In this document: positions 9,616 through 16,722 of the stretch, piece after piece
Numbering within the stretch: position 1 is the first letter of the stretch
How the letters are laid out: the number at the start of each line of letters is the position of its first letter
Origin: CAVQAH01 sp963784195
GTDB lineage: Bacteria; Acidobacteriota; Vicinamibacteria; Vicinamibacterales; 2-12-FULL-66-21
Direction of reading: 5' to 3'
Length of the DNA: 64,000 nucleotides
Assembly: GCA_963784195.1 (NCBI GenBank)
Contig: CAWARA010000025.1
Coordinates: 1 to 64,000 of the forward strand
Translations under genes and position numbers: made by a program
The notes under the pieces: model-generated
Database searches by the model: none
What the model saw: the letters and a program-made list of their open reading frames with translations, nothing else
What the model was told of the DNA's origin: nothing

Positions 9616-11632
9616 TTAGCGCGTCGAGCCCGGCGCCCGCTCGAACACGTACTTCTGCTGCGCGGTCTCGAATAGGAGCGTCGGCTTTGCTTCGGTCGTC
9701 TGCGGCCAGAACGCGAAGCCCGCGAAGGGCGGCCCGGTGGAAATCAGCCTGCGCACGCCTGATTGATCTTTGTGCTCGCCGACAGTCGACTTCCATTCGC
9801 CCACATCGAGGATCACGCCTGTACCCTCTCGCCGGAACTCAATCGTGCCCAGGCGCGGGTTGGTCCACGTGCCGAGGAGCGGATCGATGAAGGCGGCTTC
9901 TGGTGTCATCGTGATTTCGGCGAGCTGTTTCTTGATCGCCTCCGCCTGCTGCTTGATGCCGAACGCGAGTCCCTGTTCGGCTTCCTCGTTCGCGTCGAAC
10001 AGCAGCTCGACGAGCCGGCGGCGGACGGCGGCGATGTAGGCGTTGGCCGCCTGGGCGTTGGTCAGCATGATGAACGCGACGCCGTGCTCGGGAAAGAAGG
10101 TTGCGTCAGCGCTGAAGCCGAACGTATTTCCCCCGTGGCCAATGGCCGTGAGCCCGCGCGACTCGTCGATGAACAGCGCGAGTCCATACGACTGCTTGGC
10201 GCTGATCTTGACGCGCGGCTTGCGTCTCTCGAGCAGGTTCGCCTCGCTGATCACCTGCTTGCCGTCGAGTTTTCCGTTGCCCAGCTCGAGCAGCAGCCAG
10301 CGCGAGATGTCGTGCACGGTCGACCAGGCACCGCCGGCGGGCATCACCGAATCGACCCCGCGCTCGTACTCTGTAGGAATGGGCTGCGTGTCGAACGTCA
10401 ACGTCCGTCCGTGCGGACGCGCGTGCTCGAGCTTCTGCGCGGCGTCGAGGTCGAGCGTCGTCGACGTCATGCCGACCGTGCCGAGCACCTCGGACGTCAT
10501 CGCATCCGCGTACGCGCGCCGGAGATCCTTCTGACCGGTTGCCGTCATCGCGGCGACGTACCCGCCCGAGGCCACCATGAGGTTGCTGTACTGGAACGTC
10601 TCGCCAAAACCGGTCGTCGGCTTCATCGCGCGCACGAGGTCGATGCGCGACGCCGGCGTCGATCCTTTCGATTCGAAGATGAACTCCATGTCCCAGCGCG
10701 GCAGCCCCGTGCAGGCGCACACGGTATGCGCCATCGTCACACGCGAGGTCGCCTCGGGATCGCCCAGCGCAAAGGTCGGCATCAGCTTCGTGATCGGCGT
10801 CTCCCACGCGAACTTCTTGCCGTCGACCAGCCGCGCCATCATCAGCGACGTGAGCGGCTTCGTCATCGAGCCGATCATGAACAGCGTCGACGGCGTGACC
10901 GGCTCGTTCGTGCCTCGCTCGCGGACGCCGAGGCCTTTCTCGAGCACGATCTTGCCGTCCTGCACGACTGCCAGCGCGACGCCCGGCACGTTCGTCTGTT
11001 TGCGTCCTTCTTCGGCGAATGCGACGAGCTTCTCGAGGCGGGCGGCATCGAGCGCGTGCGCGCGACGGCCGGCGAGATTCTCTTCGGCGCGCGCGGCGAC
11101 CGTCGAGGCTGCCGACGGCGATATTGAGCTGCGCCCCGCGCCGTTCGGCAGCCGCGACAGCGCCGTCAATCAACGTGACGTAGTACGTCTTCCCTTTCCG
11201 TCGAGCCGCGCCAGTGACGATCCGGCGCTCCTCGGCGCCCGTCTCGTAGGCGATCTGCGCGATCTCATCCCATCCCTGGGTGGCGGGGGGCTTGGCGGTC
11301 ATTCGCACCGTTCGGGCGAAGTCCGGCTTCCAGCGCTTCCAGCCCTGTGCGATGGCTTCCTCGACGGTGGGCGCCGTAATCTCGAGAAACGCCGCCGACA
11401 GCTCGCGCTCCGGCTCCTGGATCACGATCATCGATTCCGTCTGCGCGACGTGCCAGCCCTTGCTTACCGTAAACGTGGCCCCTGACCCAGTTTTCAGTTT
11501 CGTGTCTTCGGGAAGCTCTTTGAACTGCAGCGTCGGCTGCGCGGCAGACGCTGGCGCAGGCGGTGTCTGTGGCGGGACAGCCGCCCAGAGAGACGCTCCG
11601 GCAAGCAAAACGGCTGGTATGAATGTCTTCAT
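9616..11632 (-). CDS. Secreted beta-lactamase-family serine hydrolase (PF00144-like), one frameshift
   Basis: Protein of about 670 residues. It starts with a signal peptide (MKTFIPAVLLAGASLWAA), then a domain of about 150 residues of unknown role. The class C beta-lactamase/esterase domain follows, with nucleophile motif SMTK (MIGSMTKPL), YSN (FQYSNL) and the third motif HGG (GHGGNTFG). A C-terminal domain of about 100 residues ends at GSTR. The frame shifts near 11100-11118, between NIAVGSL and VAARAEENLAGR, by one extra base. Members cleave esters or D-amino-acid peptides as often as beta-lactams, so the substrate is open. It stands alone, downstream of sigma and YCII scraps. Confidence 0.8.
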
Positions 11633-11703
11633 GGTGGGCGCATGGTACTGCGTGTGGAGACGAGCCTCCCTGCCTTTTCGTCGACCCGATACTCGACACC
11701 TGA

Positions 11704-11900
11704 ATGGTTCCGGAAGGACAGGTTGCGCTCACTCTGCGCGAAATATGCGGCCTGACAACGGAGGAGATTGCCCGCGCATTTCTCGTTACGCCGGCAACGC
11801 TCGCCCAACGCATCGTTCGCGCGAAGGCTGTCATCCGCGCTAAAGCAATTCCGTACCAGGTACCCGTCTCCGAGGAGTTATCGGCCCGCTTAGGAGCTGT
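11704..11900 (+). pseudogene. C-terminal fragment of an ECF sigma factor (SigJ/DUF6596 type)
   Basis: The frame gives VALTLREICGLTTEEIARAF, then AQRIVRAKAVIRAK and IPYQVP. This is the region-4 helix-turn-helix and following segment of the sigma factors that usually sit beside YCII-domain genes. The N-terminal sigma region and the long C-terminal domain are both missing, so this is a remnant. It points towards a YCII fragment on the opposite strand, an arrangement not found in intact loci of this type. Confidence 0.65.
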
Positions 11901-11909
11901 CCTCTTGTT

Positions 11910-12071
11910 CTGTCGCCGTCGCTGCTCACTTGCCTTCATCACTTCGCTGATATCCGCCGCTGGCCGAATCTCGATCGGTCCAAGTCCATATTTAAAGCCT
12001 GGAACCTGTGAGACAAGCTGAATGACGTGATTGAGGTCTCGCGCCTCAAGGATTTGAATGCCGCCGAGCAC
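11910..12071 (-). pseudogene. C-terminal fragment of a YCII-domain protein
   Basis: The minus-strand frame reads GGIQILEARDLNHVIQLVSQ, then GPIEIRPAADI. This matches the end of the YCII (DGPF) fold, where GG-YLLE-RDLDEA leads to the EVRP strand. The first half of the protein is missing, cut at the edge of the neighbouring TonB receptor gene. YCII genes normally precede the kind of sigma factor whose remnant lies next to it here, so both pieces probably come from one lost operon that has been rearranged. Confidence 0.55.
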
Positions 12072-12155
12072 TACACGCTGAAGACTGGAATGCCGCCGCC
12101 GTTGAGCTTCTCGCGCGTCCGTGCTCAACCTGTCCTTTCATCTGCTCGTCATTAA

Positions 12156-14345
12156 TCAGAACTGCACCGACAGACCGATGGACGGGGCGACGGGGAACCC
12201 GGTCCGCAGACCGCTCTTGAATTGGCCGGTCCGCGCAAGCGAGAGGAGCGTCGACTCGACGTTGTACTCGTTCTTGCGGTTGAGCACGTTGAGCACTTCT
12301 CCCGAGAGCGTGAAGACACCCCATCGGAAGAGAAAGACTTTGCGGATGCGCAGATCGAGCCTGTCGTACGGCGGCAGGCGAACCTGATTCCGCTCGGACC
12401 CGAGTGCCAGCGTGCCGCCGTCCTGAGTCAGGAACCCGGGACGCGGCATGCCGCTGCCGTGGCGCCACTGCGCGCCAAGCGCGAGCGTCCCCGAAAGACG
12501 AAACGACCCGACCGCGTTCAGCGTGTGACGCTGGTCGTCATCGCTCGGAAAGGCGAGACCGTCGACGTCGTCGATCATGCGCGCGTTCCCGTAGGCGTAT
12601 GCCACCCATCCGCTGAGACGGCGGGCGCTCCCGCGGCGAATCGCCACCTCGACGCCGCGCGACGTGCCGTCGAGCGAGTTCTGAAAGGGATTGAGGCGCG
12701 CAATGACGCGGCCGTTTTCGACGCGCGGCTCGGCCAGCGCGAACAGGGCGTCGCGGTCTCGGCGGCGGTACACGTCGACGGTCAGCGTCTGCCCGCCCCC
12801 GACCGCACGTTCGACTCCTCCGTCGATCTCGAACGCGTGCGGCATCCGCAGCGCAGGGTTTCCCAGCAGTCCGTGGAGAGCGGCGAGCGGCGGAAGTTGA
12901 TATTGCGTCCCACCCGAGGCGCGCAGCGTCCAGCCCCGCGCCACGGCGGCGGCGAGCACACGCGGCGCCGCCACGGTTTCGCCGGCCGTGCTGTCCACGC
13001 GCGCGCCCGCCGTGATCGACACATGCGCCGACGGCGTCCAGCGATCCTGGACGTACCACGACGGCTCGCTCCGCCTCGCGTCGAAGCCGCCAAGAGACTC
13101 GACGCCACCGGCATGTGCGCGGACGCGCTGCGCGTAGACTCCAACCTGCAGCTGATGGGCGGATGAGGCCTGGAAGGTGACGTCGGCGCGCAGTCCAGCG
13201 CTCTGTTGTCCGTCTTCCACGGTCACTGGACGAACGGCGTCATGCTCGCGATACGCGGTCGACAGGACGAATCCCTGCACGCGGGTGAACAGCCGGCCGT
13301 TCACAACCGCCCGCCACGCCACCGAACCGAGCCGGTTCGACGACTTCGCGCCAGAGCCGTCGCGCTCGTCGTTCGTGAACGCGCCCGCGAGCCACGACGC
13401 GGTGATCTGGTGCCTGGCCGACAGGTCGATCACCGTTTTGCCGATCACATCCCCGAAAGCCAGATGGGATCCATCGTCGTCATCATTGGTGCCGGCCACG
13501 CGATCGACGGCGCGCTGCAGGTAGTCGAGCCGCGTGGTCCTCCCGCCCACCAGCCAGGAGCCCCGCTTGCGCGGCAGCGGCCCTTCGAGCACGCCGGACG
13601 AGACGATGAACCCGGTCGAGAGATGCGCCGTCAGGCGATCGCGGTTGCCCTCGCGCGTGTCGAGCGCGAGCGCGCCGGCGGTCACGCCGCCGGTGCGCGC
13701 GTCGTTGACGCCCGGCGTCAGCGCGGCGGACGCCAGCGTGTCCTGGTTGACGACCGACAGGGATAGTTGATCCGTCGTCCCCGAATCCGACAACAAGTGC
13801 ACGAACCCGCCGGTGCTGACACCGTCGAGGTACACGCCGACCTGGTCGAAGCCGGCGCCCCGCAGGGAAAATTCCGCTTTCAGATCGTTGTTGGCCGCGA
13901 CGCCCGGCAGCGCGTGGACGGAGCGGAGCGGATCGTCGACGATTACCATCGACAGCGTCTGCAGATCCACTTTCGTGAGCGTGCGCGCCGGCGCGGCGTC
14001 GAGGGTCTGGCCGCCACGGACCTCGACGAGTTCGGTGACGCCGGCGGACTCGCGGTTGAGGCGGACGTCGCCGAGATCCGCGCCGGCGGCGGTCACGTCG
14101 ACGCGGCGGGTGACGAACGCGTATCCGACCGCGGTGACGAGCACGTCGACCCGGCGCGCCGGACCGGCCGGCGCCGAGAAGACGCCGTCCGGGCCGGCCG
14201 CCGCGGCGGTTCGGCCGTCGACGACAATCGCGGCGCCGGCGACCGGGTCGCCCGTCTGCGCGTCGAGCACGCGGCCGCCAATCGAGGGTCCGCCCTGGAG
14301 AGCCTCCAACCCGAGCCACGCCGAGAACGCGAGCGCCGCCCCCAT
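12156..14345 (-). CDS. TonB-dependent outer-membrane receptor with regulatory domain
   Basis: Outer-membrane transporter of 729 residues. A signal peptide (MGAALAFSAWLGLEAL) precedes a carboxypeptidase-like regulatory domain (IGGRVLDAQTGDPVAGAAIV, about residues 20-95). A plug follows (SLRGAGFDQVGVYLDGV), then a long beta-barrel ending in the expected aromatic residue (GLSVQF). ATG 14343-14345 is preferred over 14349-14351 because GAGGAGG lies six bases before it and touches the earlier ATG. Two palindromes matching the operator in front of blaI lie directly upstream, so a BlaI-type repressor probably controls it. It is read in the same direction as the blaI/blaR pair. The transported ligand is unknown. 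Confidence 0.85.
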   Translation of the reverse strand: MGAALAFSAWLGLEALQGGPSIGGRVLDAQTGDPVAGAAIVVDGRTAAAAGPDGVFSAPAGPARRVDVLVTAVGYAFVTRRVDVTAAGADLGDVRLNRESAGVTELVEVRGGQTLDAAPARTLTKVDLQTLSMVIVDDPLRSVHALPGVAANNDLKAEFSLRGAGFDQVGVYLDGVSTGGFVHLLSDSGTTDQLSLSVVNQDTLASAALTPGVNDARTGGVTAGALALDTREGNRDRLTAHLSTGFIVSSGVLEGPLPRKRGSWLVGGRTTRLDYLQRAVDRVAGTNDDDDGSHLAFGDVIGKTVIDLSARHQITASWLAGAFTNDERDGSGAKSSNRLGSVAWRAVVNGRLFTRVQGFVLSTAYREHDAVRPVTVEDGQQSAGLRADVTFQASSAHQLQVGVYAQRVRAHAGGVESLGGFDARRSEPSWYVQDRWTPSAHVSITAGARVDSTAGETVAAPRVLAAAVARGWTLRASGGTQYQLPPLAALHGLLGNPALRMPHAFEIDGGVERAVGGGQTLTVDVYRRRDRDALFALAEPRVENGRVIARLNPFQNSLDGTSRGVEVAIRRGSARRLSGWVAYAYGNARMIDDVDGLAFPSDDDQRHTLNAVGSFRLSGTLALGAQWRHGSGMPRPGFLTQDGGTLALGSERNQVRLPPYDRLDLRIRKVFLFRWGVFTLSGEVLNVLNRKNEYNVESTLLSLARTGQFKSGLRTGFPVAPSIGLSVQF

Positions 14346-14366
14346 CGCCATCCTCCTCGCCTTATC

Positions 14367-14380
14367 ACTACGTTTGTAGT
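14367..14380. promoter_or_regulatory. BlaI/MecI-type operator 1 (ACTAC-N4-GTAGT)
   Basis: ACTACGTTTGTAGT lies 16 bases before the receptor ATG 14351. The outer ACTAC/GTAGT arms are perfectly inverted. It is 24 bp (centre to centre) from a second copy and shares CTAC-N4-GTAG with a site in front of the blaI gene. The core matches the TACA-NN-TGTA pattern known for BlaI/MecI boxes at all but one position. Confidence 0.7.
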
Positions 14381-14390
14381 ATTAGACGTT

Positions 14391-14404
14391 ACTACAGCTG
14401 TAGT
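14391..14404. promoter_or_regulatory. BlaI/MecI-type operator 2, perfect palindrome
   Basis: ACTACAGCTGTAGT is a perfect 14-bp palindrome containing TACA-GC-TGTA, the classic BlaI/MecI half-site pair. It lies in the short spacer between blaR and the TonB receptor. Confidence 0.75.
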
Positions 14405-14427
14405 AGTCTGGCGGGCCGGAGGATTTC

Positions 14428-15840
14428 CTACTTCTGGCGTGTGGTGTCGAACGCGATCTGCTGCGCTCTGCTCAGAGCGAGCCGCGCGGGATCCGGGACG
14501 TCCAGCTTCGGACGTGTGGTGTCGAACCCGATGTGCTGCGCGATCCGGCTCAGGGCGCCCCGCTCGCGAGCCGGGACGTCCAGCCGCGTCCGCGGCGCCG
14601 GTTCGGGTGTGATTCGCGCGGCGGCAATCGCGTCTCGGAGACGGGTCGACGGGGGCGCCGGGACCGCTTCGGGCTCGAGATCCGGGCCGGCGAGCATCGA
14701 TTCCGGCGTCGCGGCGGGTGGCTTGTCGACCGCGATCTCGGGAACTGCGGTTCGATCGGTCGCCGCGGCAATCGGCGGCGCCGCGGCGGCCGTCTTCGAC
14801 GAACGCCGCGCCGGCCGCAGGTCGGCGCGCCCGGGGGCCGGAACGGCCCCCGCGACCGGGGCCTCCGGGACCTGCGCGTGTCTCACCAACTGCGCCGCGG
14901 CCGCGGGAACGCGCGAGAGGTCGGCGGTCGTGACGACAGGTGCGAGGCACACGGCCGGCACGGCGACGGACGTCACCGCGAGCCAGGGCCCCCTCCGCCG
15001 ATGACGGCGCGGGGCGTCGTCGAGCAGCGTCTCGAGCCTCCGCCGCAGCGCCGACCCGCGGCTCGCCATGGCGGCGAACCCGGGATACTCCTCCACGCTC
15101 CATTCGGCGACCGTAATCAGGCAGCGCGCCAGCGCCGCGCGTTCGTGCGGTTGCGCGGCAGCCCGCTCGTCGCAGCACAACTCCATGGCCAGCCGCAGGC
15201 GCGCCGCGGCCACGAGATTAAGGGGCTGCCACCATCCCAGCGCGCGCACGGCGGCGGCGATTGCCAGCCAGGCCGCGTCGCGGCGGACGACGTGCGCCGC
15301 TTCGTGCGCGAGGAGCGCGCGGAGCTCGTCGTGCGGCAGCTCGCGCAACGCGCGGACCGGCACGCAGATTTCACGCGCGAACGCGACCGGCACGCGCAGC
15401 GTGCGGCTGCACGATAACGTCACGCGATCGGCGGCGGGACCGAGAATCTCCCGGAGGAGCGCGGGTGCGGGGCCCCGCCGAATGACTCGCCGTCGTCCGA
15501 CGTGGCTTATGCCCAGGCGCCACGCGCGTCCCGCACGCAGCGCCAGTAACGCGGTGATCGCCATCCACGCCGTCGCGAGCCAGAACACGCCGTCGCTGTC
15601 CAGCGCCGGTGCGATCGCGCCCTGAGGCGACAGGCGAACCGCCGCGCCGGACGGCGCCGACCCTGCCACCACGAACACGGTGGACGTCACGACCCCGCCG
15701 ACGAGCGCCAGCTTCCAGAACGCGTCGCGGCGCGACGCGACGGCTCCCCAGCGGGTGCGTTCGGCGACGAACGCCAGCGCCGTGAACATCGCGCCGTGCA
15801 CGGCATACGTCAGGAGCCAGGTGGTCAGGATGTGCTCCAT
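14428..15840 (-). CDS. BlaR1/MecR1-like M56 membrane metallopeptidase sensor
   Basis: Protein of 470 residues. Membrane helices lie at about residues 6-26, 43-64 and 84-105. The zinc protease motif LLAHEAAHVVRRD has its HEAAH at residues 179-183, and a fourth helix lies at about 284-307. This is the M56 layout, in which an outside signal activates the cytosolic protease to remove the BlaI repressor. Unlike staphylococcal BlaR1 there is no penicillin-binding sensor domain; the outer tail of about 160 residues is Pro/Ala-rich. It ends in two copies of a 25-26-residue repeat (LDVP...ALSR...FDTTR). The start overlaps the blaI stop as ATGA, so the two genes are translationally coupled. Confidence 0.85.
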   Translation of the reverse strand: MEHILTTWLLTYAVHGAMFTALAFVAERTRWGAVASRRDAFWKLALVGGVVTSTVFVVAGSAPSGAAVRLSPQGAIAPALDSDGVFWLATAWMAITALLALRAGRAWRLGISHVGRRRVIRRGPAPALLREILGPAADRVTLSCSRTLRVPVAFAREICVPVRALRELPHDELRALLAHEAAHVVRRDAAWLAIAAAVRALGWWQPLNLVAAARLRLAMELCCDERAAAQPHERAALARCLITVAEWSVEEYPGFAAMASRGSALRRRLETLLDDAPRRHRRRGPWLAVTSVAVPAVCLAPVVTTADLSRVPAAAAQLVRHAQVPEAPVAGAVPAPGRADLRPARRSSKTAAAAPPIAAATDRTAVPEIAVDKPPAATPESMLAGPDLEPEAVPAPPSTRLRDAIAAARITPEPAPRTRLDVPARERGALSRIAQHIGFDTTRPKLDVPDPARLALSRAQQIAFDTTRQK

Positions 15841-16229
15841 CAGCGGCGCGCCTTGTTGCGTACCAGACGCTGCAGATCGGCGACTTCCTCCCGCGTCAGC
15901 TTGCGCGAGTCGAGCAACTGAGTGACGAAGGCCGTGACGTCGCCGTCGAACAGATTGCGCAACAGCTCGCGCGTCACCGTCTCCCGGACGTCGGCCGGCG
16001 ACACACGCGATCGATAGATGTACTGTCGGCCCTCGGCGCGGTGGCTGACGAGTCCGCGCTGCTCCAGCCGGACGAGCATCGTCGCCACCGTGGTCAGCGC
16101 GAGCCGCCGTCCCGTCATCGCGCGTTGGACGTCGGTCACCGACGCCTCGTCGCGCGACCAGAGCACCTGCATGACGGTCAGTTGCAGCGCCGTCAGACGA
16201 GGAGGCGGCGCCGACGCCTTTCGTGGCAT
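15840..16229 (-). CDS. BlaI/MecI-family winged-helix repressor
   Basis: Repressor of 129 residues with the winged helix of the family: LTALQLTVMQVLWSRDEASV, then TTVATMLVRLEQRGLVSHRA and the wing GRQYIYRSRV. The C-terminal half (TVTRELLRNLFDGDVTAFV) matches the dimerisation and cleavage region. It is the first gene of a blaI-blaR operon. An operator-like palindrome lies 10 bp upstream of its ATG, and two matching sites precede the TonB receptor, so it probably represses itself and the receptor. Confidence 0.88.
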   Translation of the reverse strand: MPRKASAPPPRLTALQLTVMQVLWSRDEASVTDVQRAMTGRRLALTTVATMLVRLEQRGLVSHRAEGRQYIYRSRVSPADVRETVTRELLRNLFDGDVTAFVTQLLDSRKLTREEVADLQRLVRNKARR

Positions 16230-16238
16230 GCCTGAATA

Positions 16239-16251
16239 CTACACCCGTAGG
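16239..16251. promoter_or_regulatory. BlaI-type operator in front of blaI
   Basis: ACTACACCCGTAG contains CTAC-N4-GTAG at 16240-16251 and begins 10 bases before the blaI ATG on the minus strand. The arms and 4-base spacing match both palindromes upstream of the TonB receptor, which supports autoregulation. Confidence 0.65.
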
Positions 16252-16265
16252 AGACGGACCGCCTC

Positions 16266-16430
16266 ACAAGGCGGCTCTGAGTTCGACGGACAGGCTCAAG
16301 GTCAACACCGACGGCTCAGTTGACCTCGACTTCGGTCCAGACGAGCCGCAGGGTCGGCAAGCAGCTGGGTGGATACCGCCAACTAAAGGATTTTCGTGTG
16401 GTTTCGGGTACGTGAGGCTCAGAACCTCGA
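16266..16430 (+). pseudogene. C-terminal fragment of a DUF1254/DUF1214-family protein
   Basis: The frame reads LKVNTDGSVDLDFGPDEPQG, then AAGWIPPTKGFS. This is the well-conserved end of DUF1214 (usually LKTNADGSVDIYFGP ... NWIPT...F). After GFS the homology continues only in another frame (WFRVREAQ). The N-terminal 90 percent of the gene is absent. The fragment diverges from blaI. The remaining 290 bases before the ADOP gene show no recognised gene, although one frame is open for about 45 codons. Confidence 0.6.
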
Positions 16431-16722
16431 CGAACATCGCGGTTTACGGACGCACACCGAGTGATCGTTTGGGAGCGCTAAGCAGGTGATCGCGTGTGCG
16501 TTAACGCGCTTCGGAATGGTTCCGTGTGGCTCGCCCGCTTTGCTTTCCAAGCGTGCACCTTAAATCGCTCGGGCATCTCTCTCTGTAGAATCAAGCACTT
16601 ACGGGCCCTGGATCGACCCGAAGGTGATCGTCCACCAATTCGAACGGCAGAACATCGACGCAGAAACGAATCGCAGCGTCATAGTCGTGAACGATGAGAG
16701 CGACGAGTTTCAGTTGAGACAC

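Noticed and set aside
9763..11127. Long plus-strand open frame (454 codons) opposite the serine hydrolase
   Set aside because: It is the antisense shadow of a gene with clear SxxK, YSN and HGG motifs, and its translation is Arg/His-rich without family motifs.
14093..15178. Arg-rich frame inside blaR and the receptor start
   Set aside because: Crosses the blaR-receptor spacer and the operators; shadow frame.
16494..16720. Short open frame reading GPWIDPKVIVHQFE
   Set aside because: Open for only about 45 codons, no start or family match; could be chance.
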